64,000 nt of DNA from Bradyrhizobium sp. C9 (GCF_002532045.1 NZ_NWTG01000022.1:57507-121506), one strand, 5' to 3'; positions 27,826 through 37,092 are shown, numbered from the stretch's first letter. The notes: generated by a model not told the origin, from the letters alone. Made by a program: numbers and translations.

Positions 27826-29514
27826 CTATTTCGATTTCTGCGCCATTGTGATCGCGATGTTGGCCAACTCTTCAATCTGACGCGCCACGTCGGTCTGCCG
27901 GGCAGCGAGTTGCACGGCAACCGTTGATGACAGTGGCCGGATGACATCGACCAAGCGGCCGATGGCGCCCGGGTCGGTCACGCCGAGTTTGTCGACGATG
28001 TCGACCATGGTCTCTGCTTTGCTCATTCCGTCGAGGTGCCACACGAGTTCGGCGACACGGCCGGATCGACCGCCGCTTCGTTGACCCTGGCCCCCCTCGC
28101 CCATTTTCATGACCTGCGCCAGGTCTTCCCGCGCCTTGCTCTCATTGCCGACGGCGTACCAGGCCTCGGCGGCTTCCAGCAGCAAATCCGGATCATGGGC
28201 CGTCACGGCAAGCTGCTGAAGCCGCTCGATCGCAGGTGCCATGACCGCACCATGACCGCTGATTGCGCGCTGGACCAGCCAATGTGTCACGTCACGAACC
28301 TTGGCGCCGTTGCTCAATTGATCGACAATGGCGAGCGCACCCTGGATGTCGCCATGATCGGCGCGCGCAAGCGCGAGATTGTGCAGCACGCTGTCACGGC
28401 TCGAGCGCAACTTCTGCTGTTCGCCCGGAACCGCCAGCGCCAAGGTTAGCGCATCCGCATCAAGCTTCCGCCCGACCTCGGGACGCCCGATCTTGAAATA
28501 CTCCGCAGAGGCCGTGGTCAGCACCCGGGCGCGCTCACGAATATCGTTGACGGCCTCAGCCGCCTGGCGAACCTCATCGTCGCGCCCAAGCCGCAACAAG
28601 ACCGGCATCAGCATGTTGACGGCGTTGAACTGGGCCGCGGCGTCCTTGCCGTCGACCCATTGGCGCCATGGCTTGACCAGCCTGGCAGCCGGATCCGGCG
28701 CGCCGGCAGTCAGCAATGCGCGCGCGAGCGCAATCACCGCCGACGCATTTTCATGGTCCGTCATGCGATCAACGACCTTGCCGGCGCGCTGAGCCGCGCG
28801 AGCAATGTCGGCCGGATCGCCACGATCGATCGCGTCTTGCAGCAACTGCCGAAGCGGAAACGGCTCGCCGATGCGTTCGGCCTCACGCCACGCTTGCTCG
28901 CGCAACCCGGCCGCGGCCGGATACTTGTTGGCGATCATCAGTAGTTGATCGACCGTTCCCGCGCCACGGCCACCGACAACGCGCAGCGTCCGATCGGTCT
29001 GTCCCAGACCGGCCCATAGCTCTCCAACCATGACAGGGATGATTCCAGCGTACTCATCGCTGTCACCGGCAAGTGACGGCAATTCGCGCTCGACGCCCGC
29101 GACGATCTCCCGCGCTTGCGCCACATCGTGCGCCTCGAGCAGGTGAGAGGCCACCGAAAGCAGGCCGCCGAGGCGCTCAACCGTCGATTTTCGCTGCCTC
29201 GCGAGCGCAAGCGCGTCGCCGAAGCGACCTGCTTGCGCAATCCACTCGATACTTTCCCAAGGCGACGGATCGGGATTGTCCGAAATTATGTACTCAAGCG
29301 CGGTCTTGAGATCGCTAGGCGCCAATTCGCGTTCGGCGAACGCGACGTGTGGGCGGTACAAGGTGTCGTTCGCGGGAAGTTTCTTTCCCAACGAGAACAC
29401 AGTGACCGCCAGGCACTTGATGCCGGGCGACGGCCCGCAATTGATCTGGGCGGCTGAGGCGGGCGCCCCCAGATACAGCAGACAGACCGCTATCCCGCTC
29501 AACCATCGACGCAT
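27826..29514 (-). CDS. Secreted helical-repeat protein, function unknown
   Basis: The product (562 aa) has a signal peptide (residues 1-22, ending ASA) and is otherwise almost wholly alpha-helical, with Ala/Leu/Arg-rich repeats spaced about 35-45 residues (for example ALALARQRKSTVERLGGLLS, AQREIVAGVERELP-like units). It resembles TPR- or HEAT-like solenoids but no clean repeat consensus is seen. It is probably a periplasmic scaffold. It is convergent with the SDR gene, 26 nt apart. Confidence 0.65.
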   Translation of the reverse strand: MRRWLSGIAVCLLYLGAPASAAQINCGPSPGIKCLAVTVFSLGKKLPANDTLYRPHVAFAERELAPSDLKTALEYIISDNPDPSPWESIEWIAQAGRFGDALALARQRKSTVERLGGLLSVASHLLEAHDVAQAREIVAGVERELPSLAGDSDEYAGIIPVMVGELWAGLGQTDRTLRVVGGRGAGTVDQLLMIANKYPAAAGLREQAWREAERIGEPFPLRQLLQDAIDRGDPADIARAAQRAGKVVDRMTDHENASAVIALARALLTAGAPDPAARLVKPWRQWVDGKDAAAQFNAVNMLMPVLLRLGRDDEVRQAAEAVNDIRERARVLTTASAEYFKIGRPEVGRKLDADALTLALAVPGEQQKLRSSRDSVLHNLALARADHGDIQGALAIVDQLSNGAKVRDVTHWLVQRAISGHGAVMAPAIERLQQLAVTAHDPDLLLEAAEAWYAVGNESKAREDLAQVMKMGEGGQGQRSGGRSGRVAELVWHLDGMSKAETMVDIVDKLGVTDPGAIGRLVDVIRPLSSTVAVQLAARQTDVARQIEELANIAITMAQKSK

Positions 29515-29688
29515 GCGGCCGCCCTTGCTACCGGAGATGGCAGCTCATTACTGCAACTACCCTGATCCTGCAACGCGCGCGCCCCTCCGATCCCAGCGAT
29601 ATCGAGAGGACAATTGACTCGTTTCGCTGCGCACGATTGACTGCCCTCCCAGCGGGACACCCCGCCAAGAAAAATCTCGGGAGGCATC

Positions 29689-30825
29689 ATGACGCCGACG
29701 GTCAATCGCGCGCGCTCCATTCTGTCCGGATTGCTTCTCTCCGCCGGCATCGCATCAGCAGCCCTTTTCGCTCAACCAACGCCTGCGAAGGCCGGTGACG
29801 TCCCGACCTTCGCGGTCGATCCGTCGTGGCCCAAGCAGCTGCCCAACAACTGGATCATCGGCCAGGTCGGCGGCATCACCGTAGACTGGCAGGGACATAT
29901 CTGGGTGGTGCACCGGCCGCGCTCGCTGACCGATGGCGAGAAGGCTTTGAGCCTCACCCCGCCGCGCGCGAAATGCTGCGTGGCGGCACCGCCGGTGCTC
30001 GAATTCGATGTCGACGGCAATCTGCTGCGCGCCTGGGGCGGCCCCGGCGACGGCTATCAATGGGTCGGCCGCGAGCACGGCATCGAGGTCGACGAACGTG
30101 GCTTCGTCTGGATCGGCGGCAATGCCGATGACGACAGCGAGATCCTGAAGTTCTCGCTCGACGGCAAATATCTCGGCCAGATCGGCAAGATCGCAGCCCG
30201 CACCAACAGCAACGACACCACCCAGCTCGGCCGTCCTGCCGAGATGGCGATCGACAAGGATGCCAACGAGCTCTACATCGCCGATGGCTATGGCAACCGC
30301 CGCGTCATCGTGTACGACGCCACCACGCTGGCCTACAAGCGGCACTGGGGCGGCTACGGCAAGCTGCCCACCGACGACAAGCAGCCGCCTTATGATCCAA
30401 GCGCCGCGGTGCAGGAGCAGTTCGGCAATCCCGTGCATTGCATCAAGATCGCCAATGACGGGCTGGTCTATGTCTGCGACCGCAGCCAGGACCGCATCCA
30501 GGTGTTCCAGAAGAACGGCACCTTCGTGAAGGAATGGTTCTACGAGAAGAACACCCGCGGCGACGGCGCGGTGTTCGATCTCGCACTGTGGCCGGATCCG
30601 AAGCAGACCTATCTGCTCAATGCCGACGGCGCCAACAACGAGATCCGCGTGCTGAAGCGCGACGACGGCAGCGTGGTCGGCACCTTCGGCCATAGCGGCC
30701 GCAATGCCGGACAGTTCGCCCTGCTCCACGTCATGGCGGTGGACCAGAAGGGCAACGTCTATACCGGCGAGGTCGAGGGCAAGCGGATCCAGAAATTCAA
30801 GCTGACCTCGGATGCGCTCAAATAA
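29689..30825 (+). CDS. Exported NHL-repeat beta-propeller protein
   Basis: The product (378 aa) has a signal peptide (about residues 1-35) and at least four NHL repeats: GITVDWQGHIWVVHRP, GIEVDERGFVWIGG, EMAIDKDANELYIADGYGNRRVIVYD, CIKIANDGLVYVCDRSQDRI. It is close to peptidylglycine alpha-amidating lyase-like proteins common in Bradyrhizobium. Two adjacent Cys (KCCVAAP) are near residue 93. The enzymatic role is uncertain. Confidence 0.75.
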   Translation: MTPTVNRARSILSGLLLSAGIASAALFAQPTPAKAGDVPTFAVDPSWPKQLPNNWIIGQVGGITVDWQGHIWVVHRPRSLTDGEKALSLTPPRAKCCVAAPPVLEFDVDGNLLRAWGGPGDGYQWVGREHGIEVDERGFVWIGGNADDDSEILKFSLDGKYLGQIGKIAARTNSNDTTQLGRPAEMAIDKDANELYIADGYGNRRVIVYDATTLAYKRHWGGYGKLPTDDKQPPYDPSAAVQEQFGNPVHCIKIANDGLVYVCDRSQDRIQVFQKNGTFVKEWFYEKNTRGDGAVFDLALWPDPKQTYLLNADGANNEIRVLKRDDGSVVGTFGHSGRNAGQFALLHVMAVDQKGNVYTGEVEGKRIQKFKLTSDALK

Positions 30826-30847
30826 GCGGCAACTGGAGCTTCCCGAA

Positions 30848-30925
30848 TTTGACGCGGTTTCTTCACGCGAACCGGCGTCCATCCCGGATCAGGTCCGGGA
30901 CAGGCCTCGCTCGAAAACGCTCTGG
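30848..30925. repeat. Family B repeat copy 1 (with inserted palindrome)
   Basis: The ends match the copy at 37093-37147 (TTTGACGCG...TTCTTCACGCGAACCGG and CGCTCGAAAACGCT). The middle holds about 22 extra bases with a small palindrome TCCCGGATCAGGTCCGGGA. It sits 22 nt after the NHL-protein gene. Confidence 0.65.
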
Positions 30926-31065
30926 ATGACGCTTCGACGCAGGTCATCCGGCTTTATGCGGATTGCCGCTCGCCAAAGGACAGGGTAAGCGGGAACCCGA
31001 ACGACCGGCACAAGGCTCCACAAGAGGGCCGTTGCGGGAAAAATTGACAGTGGAGGGAATGTCTC

Positions 31066-32292
31066 ATGATGACGACGCTCGCACGGCGCCACGCCGTGCT
31101 TCTCGCTTGCGCTGCACTTGGCCTTGCTACCCCTGCCTTTGCTCAGGACAAGAACGTCAAGATCGGCGTCCTGAACGACATGTCCGGCCTCTATGCCGAC
31201 ATCGGCGGCCCCAATTCGGTGGCCGCGGCCAACATGGCGGTGGAGGATTCCGGCCTGCGCGCCAAGGGCTGGAAGATCGAGGTGGTCAGCGGCGACCACC
31301 AGAACAAGCCCGACGTCGGCGTCAACATCGCGCGCAACTGGATCGACAACGAGAAGGTCGACATCATCACCGATACGCCGAACTCCGGCGTCGCGCTGGC
31401 GGTGAGCAACCTTGCCAAGGAGAAGAACTCGATCGTGCTCAATTCGGGCGCGGCGACCGCCGATCTGACCGGCAAGGCCTGCAACGCCAACACGATCTCC
31501 TACACGTTCGACACCTACATGCTCGCCAACGGCACCGGCAAGGCGCTGACCAAGGCCGGCGGCGACACCTGGTTCTTCCTCACCGCCGACTACGCCTTCG
31601 GCCACGCGCTGGAGCGCGACACCTCGGCGGTCGTCACCGCGAACGGCGGCAAGGTGCTCGGCGGCGTCAAGCACCCGCTCAACACCGCGGACTTCTCCTC
31701 GTTCCTGCTGCAGGCGCAGGCCTCCAAGGCCAAGATCATCGGCCTCGCCAATGCCGGCGGCGACACCACCAACGCGATCAAGCAGGCGTCCGAATTCGGC
31801 ATCACCGCGGGCGGACAGAAGCTCGCGGCACTGCTGCTGTTCGTCAACGACGTGCACGCGCTGGGCTTGAAGATCGCGCAGGGCCTCACCTTCACCGAGT
31901 CGTTCTATTGGGACATGAACGACCAGACCCGCGCCTGGTCGAAGCGCTTCCAGAAGGTCTCGCCCAAGGGCTCGATGCCGTCGATGACGGTGGCCGGCGT
32001 CTATGCCGGCGTGCTGCATTACCTGAAGGCGCTCGACGCGATGGGCGGCAATCCGCATGACGGCGCCAAGGTCGTCGCCAAGATGAAGGAGATCCCGACC
32101 GACGATCCGCTGTTCGGCAAGGGTCCGTTGCGGATCGATGGCCGCCGCATCATCCCGGCCTATCTGTTCGAGGTGAAGAAGCCGGAGGAGTCCAAATATC
32201 CGTGGGACTATTACAAGCTGATCGCCACCATCTCGCCGGAAGACGCCGCCAAGCCGCTCGAGGCCAGCGATTGTCCGCTGGTGAAGAAGTGA
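31066..32292 (+). CDS. Orphan ABC substrate-binding protein (LivK-like)
   Basis: This periplasmic binding protein type I (408 aa) has a signal peptide (residues 1-26, ending AFA) and the Peripla_BP_6 fold: VKIGVLNDMSGLYADIGGP and SGDHQNKPDVGVNIARNWID. It is strongly similar along its whole length to the LivK at 50153-51373, for example the shared motif HPLNTADFSSFLLQAQASKA. No permease or ATPase gene is adjacent, so it may feed the LivHMGF system. The ligand is unknown; amino acids or related acids are likely. Confidence 0.88.
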   Translation: MMTTLARRHAVLLACAALGLATPAFAQDKNVKIGVLNDMSGLYADIGGPNSVAAANMAVEDSGLRAKGWKIEVVSGDHQNKPDVGVNIARNWIDNEKVDIITDTPNSGVALAVSNLAKEKNSIVLNSGAATADLTGKACNANTISYTFDTYMLANGTGKALTKAGGDTWFFLTADYAFGHALERDTSAVVTANGGKVLGGVKHPLNTADFSSFLLQAQASKAKIIGLANAGGDTTNAIKQASEFGITAGGQKLAALLLFVNDVHALGLKIAQGLTFTESFYWDMNDQTRAWSKRFQKVSPKGSMPSMTVAGVYAGVLHYLKALDAMGGNPHDGAKVVAKMKEIPTDDPLFGKGPLRIDGRRIIPAYLFEVKKPEESKYPWDYYKLIATISPEDAAKPLEASDCPLVKK

Positions 32293-32307
32293 CTGCGTAG
32301 CTGCTTA

Positions 32308-32421
32308 GGTGGGTTAGCGAAGCGTAACCCACCATTTTCCTTCACGGCCGAAGTCGGTGGGTTACGCCTTCCGCCTTCGCTCGCCGAGCTACGGCGGACG
32401 TCGTCGGCTAACCCGCCCTAC
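32308..32421. repeat. Palindromic intergenic repeat, family E
   Basis: Two imperfect palindromes built on GTGGGTTA...TAACCCAC lie here: GGTGGGTTAGCGA.../...AACCCACC at 32308-32333, and a longer one from GGTGGGTTACGC (32357) to GGCTAACCCGCC (32417). This type of element recurs widely in Bradyrhizobium-like genomes. It lies between convergent genes and may act as a terminator. Confidence 0.6.
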
Positions 32422-32427
32422 TCGTCT

Positions 32428-32997
32428 TCACTTCGCCGCCGACTTCCCCTTCGCAGCCGTCGGCAGCGATGCCCATTCCCTGTCGGCACGCGGGCCGCCG
32501 GGATCGCCGGTCAGGCCGACGAGCTGTCCGGGCTGGGCGTCGAACGTCGGCGTCCAGGTCTGGGTCTGGCACAGCAGCTTGAGCAGGCACCCCTTGAGCT
32601 TCAGCCGGTCGGACGAATCGCGCCACAGCGAGACCGAATAGGACTTGCCGTCCTCGGCATTGTAGATGTCGCCGTCGAACCGGCCCTCCGGCGACAGCTT
32701 CAATCCCAGGATCAGCTGATGGCCGAGCAGCGCGCGCGTGCGCTTGTCGGGATCGGGGTTGAAGCTGTCGCGGAACGGCTGGCCGCGCGGATCGAGCGGA
32801 TCCTTCATCCACACAATGAAGCCGCAGATGCGATCGCGCGCGGTGCCACAGCGCTCGAGGCGGATGCGCGCACGTCCGTCCTCGGTCAGCCATGTGCCGC
32901 TCGGATCGCTCGATGCAATCACTTCGGCATGGCCGGTTGAGCTCATCAGAATGGCGGCGACCAGGCTGCGCAGAAACAGGCGAACCATGTAATTCAT
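32428..32997 (-). CDS. DUF2147 secreted protein
   Basis: The product (189 aa) has a signal peptide (about residues 1-24, ending GHA), then the DUF2147 core: SGTWLTEDGRARIRLERCG, ICGFIVWMKDPLDPRGQ, NPDPDKRTRALLGHQLILGL and LKLKGCLLKLLCQTQTW. Several Cys could form disulfides in the periplasm. The function of DUF2147 is not established. It is 51 nt downstream of the DUF3313 lipoprotein gene on the same strand. Confidence 0.8.
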   Translation of the reverse strand: MNYMVRLFLRSLVAAILMSSTGHAEVIASSDPSGTWLTEDGRARIRLERCGTARDRICGFIVWMKDPLDPRGQPFRDSFNPDPDKRTRALLGHQLILGLKLSPEGRFDGDIYNAEDGKSYSVSLWRDSSDRLKLKGCLLKLLCQTQTWTPTFDAQPGQLVGLTGDPGGPRADREWASLPTAAKGKSAAK

Positions 32998-33048
32998 TCG
33001 ACAGCACCTTTCATTGTCGGGATCGTTGCGGCAGGCGCGACGCGCGCG

Positions 33049-33711
33049 TCACTTCAGTTGCGCCATGAAGGCATCGGCACCCTTGTCGATGCCGGCGGTG
33101 GCGGCGGCGAGATCGCCGACGCTGGCCTTGATGTCGTAGGCGCCGGGATATTGCTTGCTGACGTAAGCGCCGAGCAGGCGCGCGGTCGGGCCGTCGAACA
33201 TCTCGACGGCATAGATCACCGAGCCGGTCATCGTGCCCTCGCCGTCACGCGCCGCCTGCACGCCGTTGTAGATCGCGCCGGCCATGTCGAAGCGCGACAG
33301 CGTGCCGAGCACCGGCGTGTTGGCGACCGCGCCGGTCAGCGTCAGCCGCACGCGAAACGTGTTCGGCCCGCGCGTATTCACCAGCGTGAAGCGGCCCCGC
33401 AATTTGTCGGCGAAGCGGGTCTGCATGTAGGCGGCGAGCGTCTGCTTGTCCTTCTCGGACGTGTCGCCGAACTGATGATCCGCGCCGCGATAGATCACGA
33501 CCGGATCGAGCATCACCTTGTTGTAGCTCCGCCAGTCGACCGGCGGCGCATAGCGATACGGCACGCGGCCCGACGCGTCGGACGTATCCGGCGTCATGTA
33601 GGCCGTTGATGCCACGTCCGAATAAGCCACCGGCGTGACGGCGGCACATCCTCCGGCGAGGACGCAAAGCGCCATCGCTCCCAGACCGCGCGCGGCGATC
33701 GAGCTCTCCAT
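33049..33711 (-). CDS. DUF3313-like lipoprotein
   Basis: From the ATG at 33711 (220 aa) there is a lipoprotein signal with lipobox LAGGC at about residues 18-22. The mature protein then has segments PPVDWRSYNKVMLDPVVIYRG, KQTLAAYMQTRFADKLRGRF and ARLLGAYVSKQYPGAYDI, as in DUF3313. It is probably anchored in the outer membrane, role unknown. Longer in-frame readings upstream have no lipobox context. It is probably repressed by the neighbouring TetR through the operator at 33848-33876. DUF2147 follows. Confidence 0.78.
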   Translation of the reverse strand: MESSIAARGLGAMALCVLAGGCAAVTPVAYSDVASTAYMTPDTSDASGRVPYRYAPPVDWRSYNKVMLDPVVIYRGADHQFGDTSEKDKQTLAAYMQTRFADKLRGRFTLVNTRGPNTFRVRLTLTGAVANTPVLGTLSRFDMAGAIYNGVQAARDGEGTMTGSVIYAVEMFDGPTARLLGAYVSKQYPGAYDIKASVGDLAAATAGIDKGADAFMAQLK

Positions 33712-33847
33712 TCCAATCTCCTCATCCGAGCCAAGGCGGAAGAGCAGCTCTGGCCGCAGCCGCGTCCGGGGCTGAAGTGCGGCTGCGGCCGTCAATGCCG
33801 ATCTGGCTCGCCCTCACGGCGCCGCCAGATCTTGCCTCAGTGCGATA

Positions 33848-33876
33848 GTTATAAAACCGACCAGTTGGTTTGTAAC
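33848..33876 (-). promoter_or_regulatory. Promoter-operator for the DUF3313 lipoprotein gene
   Basis: On the minus strand GTTACA (33876-33871) and TATAAC (33853-33848) are 17 nt apart. The spacer is filled by a palindrome-like site AAACCGACCAGTTGGTTT (plus-strand reading, 33854-33871). The same architecture recurs at 35298-35327. The interval 33712-34102 has no other feature. Confidence 0.65.
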
Positions 33877-34102
33877 GTTGCAATCGCGGGAAACGCGACA
33901 GAATAATTCGGCGATCGAATTGCCGTGGGAGTTGGTGCGGCGGCTTCGCGAATGGCGGTCGCGCGTTGTCACAAACCCGCGGTATCTCTTGTGCTACCGC
34001 ACCGATTGCCGGGGGATTTCAGGGGTCCGGTGCCGACCCAACGCCGCCAAGCGATTCATATTCCGCTTGGGCGGCGTTGTGCTTTTGCCCAACGTCCGAG
34101 AT

Positions 34103-34777
34103 TCAGTTGCGTTTGCGCGCTGATGCCGGCTTTGCGGCCCGTGCGCCGGCAGGCCGCGGCGATGCCGCGCGTGTCGCCGTCGCGTTCGATGACTTTGCGG
34201 CCGCCGTCGCGCCCTGCTCGATCGCAGTCCACTTGCTGTCGTCGAGCAATCGCTCGAACAGGCGATCGCGCTCGGCATCGGTCAGCGACGACAGGCCGAA
34301 CAACGAGCTCAGCAGCAGCCCCCTCGCCGCCGCCCAGCGCAGCAGCGCCAGATCCGGATCGCGCGCCTCGGCCTTCATCAGCGCGACCTTCTTGATGTCG
34401 ACATCGCGCGGCATCGCCATCAAGTCCGGATTCTCGTTCATCGCCGCCAGCAGCGCAAACGCCCCGGCCCGCGGCGTCGAAATCGCCTCCCGCAGCGTTG
34501 CGATCTGCGCCGCCAGTTCCGGCTGATCCGTGGTCTTGCGCACCTTTTCGAGATAGCGGGTCGAGAACTCCTCGAAATGCGCCATCTGCTGCTCGAGCAA
34601 GGCGCGCAGCACCGCTTCCTTGGTGCGGAACTGATGCATCACGCCGCCCTTGCTCAGGCCGCTCTCGCGCGCAATCGCGTCCAGCGTCAGGCGCCCCGGA
34701 CCATCGCGCGTCACGATGGTGATCGCGGCGTCGAGTGCAGCGTTGCGGGAACGTTCCGAGCGGGAAGGATTATCCAT
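34103..34777 (-). CDS. TetR family regulator (putative local repressor)
   Basis: From the ATG at 34777 (224 aa) the HTH lies at about residues 10-55 (AALDAAITIVTRDGPGRLTL, DAIARESGLSKGGVMHQFRT). The effector domain resembles a TetR_C-like region. The C-terminal 35 residues are a basic Ala/Ser/Arg/Lys-rich tail. It lies between two near-identical promoter-operators that are likely its targets. An upstream GTG at 34810 is possible. Confidence 0.82.
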   Translation of the reverse strand: MDNPSRSERSRNAALDAAITIVTRDGPGRLTLDAIARESGLSKGGVMHQFRTKEAVLRALLEQQMAHFEEFSTRYLEKVRKTTDQPELAAQIATLREAISTPRAGAFALLAAMNENPDLMAMPRDVDIKKVALMKAEARDPDLALLRWAAARGLLLSSLFGLSSLTDAERDRLFERLLDDSKWTAIEQGATAAAKSSNATATRAASPRPAGARAAKPASARKRN

Positions 34778-34936
34778 GGAATTACTCAGGAAGGAGTCGC
34801 GTGAGATCACAGTATCCCAGCGGCCTCAGTCAATCTCAAGCGCTGGATCGGAGCTCGCCCGGCAGCGCGAACGGCCTACCCGAAACCCAATACCGGGCTT
34901 GGGGTCACACATCACTTCGACGAATCAATCATCGCG

Positions 34937-35230
34937 CTACCCGGTCGCTCGCGCACACCAGCTCCCGTTGCCGCGCACCTTTTGCATCAGGCGGCGGCGG
35001 AGGCCGTGAAGGAAGCCGTGAGCCATTCGGCCGATGACCTTCTCTCCCCGGCCACGCCGGCGGGCAACCGATTCCGCGTCGGCATAACTGGCGGCGACGA
35101 TCGTGCCGTGCCTGTCGCCATCGAGCTTCAGGTCGGTGAGATAGACCAGGCCGCGCGACGTCAGCAGCGCCGCCTGCGCGTCACTGAAGCGGGTCAACTC
35201 ATCGCAGATATCAACGGCCCCGTCGTCCAC
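34937..35230 (-). CDS. Hypothetical protein (97 aa) upstream of the TetR gene
   Basis: A GTG start at 35230 is preceded by AGGAGG at 10 nt. The product begins VDDGAVDICDELTRFSDAQA and reads TSRGLVYLTDLKLDGDRHGT, then AASYADAESVARRRGRGEKV, ending basic. No family is recognised. It is the first gene after the promoter-operator at 35298-35327, with the TetR gene 159 nt downstream, so the two may be co-transcribed. Confidence 0.55.
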   Translation of the reverse strand: MDDGAVDICDELTRFSDAQAALLTSRGLVYLTDLKLDGDRHGTIVAASYADAESVARRRGRGEKVIGRMAHGFLHGLRRRLMQKVRGNGSWCARATG

Positions 35231-35297
35231 CCACCATGCTCCTCCTGCCGAGGCGGCCTTTAGGGAACGAGGCGCGCATCATCATCCAGTATCGGCT

Positions 35298-35327
35298 CTT
35301 ATACAAACCAACCGGATGGTTTGTAAA
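35298..35327 (-). promoter_or_regulatory. Promoter-operator upstream of the 97-aa gene and TetR gene
   Basis: On the minus strand TTTACA (35327-35322) and TATAAG (35303-35298) are 18 nt apart. The palindrome TACAAACCA...TGGTTTGTA (35302-35325, 9-bp arms, 6-nt centre) overlaps both boxes. Its core AAACCAACCGGATGGTTT matches the site at 33854-33871 in 15 of 18 positions. Confidence 0.7.
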
Positions 35328-35441
35328 CAGGCAAAATGACGCAGTCCGCAACATCCGGCCCGGACGTATCGGCGTGTCGGATCGGCGCCCTCGCATTCGT
35401 CCTCGAAGCATCGATCAGCCAGCCCTCGGAGCATTCGAGCG

Positions 35442-35834
35442 ATGACACAGCAGCGCCACACGGCAGAAACCGAAGTCAGAACAATCATCGAAGCCTGGGC
35501 GGACGCCGTCCGCCGGCACGACTATGCGGGCGTCCTCGCCCATCACGATCAGGACATCGTGATGTTCGACGTGCCGCCGCCGTTCCAGTCACGCGGACTT
35601 GATGAATACAGGAAGACCTGGGATTTGTTCTTCGGCTGCCAGCGTTCCTCCTACGCCTTCGATATCGCGGACATCGCGATCACGGCCGGCGATGACGTGG
35701 CCTTTGCCGTTGTGGTGATGCGGTGCGGCCCGCTCGACGACACGTTCCAGTTCCGCCTGACGATCGGACTGCGCAAGATCGACGGCAGCTGGCGGATCAC
35801 GCACGAGCACCATTCGGTGCCGGCGACGGACTAG
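35442..35834 (+). CDS. SnoaL/ketosteroid-isomerase-like protein
   Basis: The product (130 aa) fits the NTF2-like cone fold: a helix at the N-terminus (AETEVRTIIEAWADAVRRHD), YAGVLAHHDQDIVMFDVPPP, YRKTWDLFF, then strands to WRITHEHHSVPA. DUF4440/SnoaL-like proteins of this size act as small lyases, isomerases or ligand binders. The function is not known here. It is transcribed divergently from the TetR operon and is convergent with the MFS gene. Confidence 0.8.
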   Translation: MTQQRHTAETEVRTIIEAWADAVRRHDYAGVLAHHDQDIVMFDVPPPFQSRGLDEYRKTWDLFFGCQRSSYAFDIADIAITAGDDVAFAVVVMRCGPLDDTFQFRLTIGLRKIDGSWRITHEHHSVPATD

Positions 35835-35858
35835 AATTCTTGGGGTGGCTAATTCACC

Positions 35859-37073
35859 CTACGCCCTCTTCGCCGCTGTTGCACGCCACGCGATCGCAAG
35901 TGCGAGCAGCAGCAGCGCGCCGGCCAGATAAAACGGCGCACCTGGCAGCTTCACGGGCACGTTGTCGCCGATGAAATACGCAAACGTCAGCGTGAACAGG
36001 AACGGGCCGATCAATTCCGACATGCTCTGCACGCTCGATGTCGCGCCCTGCAACTGGCCTTGTTGATCGGCGGCGACGAGCTGCGTCGTCAGGGCCTGCG
36101 TCGCCGCGCCCGAGATGCCCCAGAGCGCCATCACGGGAATGCCGATCCAGAACAGGTGGCCTGTCGGCGCCGCGCCGAAGATCACGAAGCCCAGGGCGCC
36201 GCAGACGAGGCCGAGGAACAGCGCGTTGCGCTCGCCGAGCAGCTTGACGATCGGGCCGATCGCCGCGCCCTGTACGATCATGCCGCAGAGGCCGACCAGC
36301 GCCAGCGTCGCTCCGACGGTGCCCGTGTCCCAGCCGTAACGATAGGTGGCGTAGAGCACGAACACCGAGGGCAGCACGACATGCGCGAGCTGGCCGAAGA
36401 AGGTCGCCAGCGACAGGCCCGCCAGCGTCCGGTTCGCGCGCAGGAAATGCAGCGCGCCGATCGGATTGGCGCTCTTCCATTTGAACGGCGCACGCCGCTC
36501 GACCGGCAGCGATTCCGGCAGGATGAACAGGCCATAGAGGCCGTTGACGAAGCTCAAACCCGCCGCCGCCCAGAACGGCAGCCGCGGATCGATCTCGCCG
36601 AGCAAGCCACCCAGCGCCGGTCCCAGGATAAAGCCCGCGCCGAACGCGACGCCGATCTTGCCGAACATCGCAGCGCGCTGCTCCGGTGCAGTGACGTCGG
36701 CGATGTAAGCGAACACCGTCGAGATGCTGGACGAAGTGATGCCCGAGATCGCCCGCCCGACGAACAGCCAGATCAGGTTCGGCGCCAGCGCCATCAGCAC
36801 GTAGTCCGCGGCAAGGCCGAAGTTCGAGAGCAGGACCACCGGCCGGCGGCCGAAGCGATCGGACAGCGCGCCCAGGATCGGCGAGCAGACGAACTGCATC
36901 AGGGCCCAGATCGAGCCGAACACGCCGAAGATACGCGCCGCGTTGGCGGTGTCATTGCTGACGAAGCCCTCAATCAGCTTGGGCAGGATCGGGATGATGA
37001 TCCCGAGCGCGAGCATGTCGAGCAGCAGGGTGATGAAGATGAAGATCACCGCGCCGCTGCGAGCCTGCGGCAT
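35859..37073 (-). CDS. MFS drug/proton antiporter (TetA-like)
   Basis: This major facilitator has twelve membrane segments. Motif A appears as GALSDRFGRRPVVL after helix 2, and motif C as GPALGGLLGEIDPR in helix 5. It resembles class-A tetracycline exporters but is common as a general efflux pump in soil bacteria; the substrate cannot be told. From the ATG at 37073 the length is 404 aa. A longer GTG start at 37112 would take its first 10 residues from a family B repeat and is less likely. Confidence 0.82.
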   Translation of the reverse strand: MPQARSGAVIFIFITLLLDMLALGIIIPILPKLIEGFVSNDTANAARIFGVFGSIWALMQFVCSPILGALSDRFGRRPVVLLSNFGLAADYVLMALAPNLIWLFVGRAISGITSSSISTVFAYIADVTAPEQRAAMFGKIGVAFGAGFILGPALGGLLGEIDPRLPFWAAAGLSFVNGLYGLFILPESLPVERRAPFKWKSANPIGALHFLRANRTLAGLSLATFFGQLAHVVLPSVFVLYATYRYGWDTGTVGATLALVGLCGMIVQGAAIGPIVKLLGERNALFLGLVCGALGFVIFGAAPTGHLFWIGIPVMALWGISGAATQALTTQLVAADQQGQLQGATSSVQSMSELIGPFLFTLTFAYFIGDNVPVKLPGAPFYLAGALLLLALAIAWRATAAKRA

Positions 37074-37092
37074 CGCCGCAGGATCATTCTCG

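Noticed and set aside
34245..34300. Alternative plus-strand genes opposite the TetR at 34.1-34.8 kb
   Set aside because: Arg/Pro/Ser-rich translations without starts or domains; the TetR reading has a clear HTH.
35859..37073. Tetracycline resistance gene tetA
   Set aside because: The family match is to TetA-like MFS exporters in general; nothing shows tetracycline specificity, and there is no adjacent divergent tetR of the classical type.
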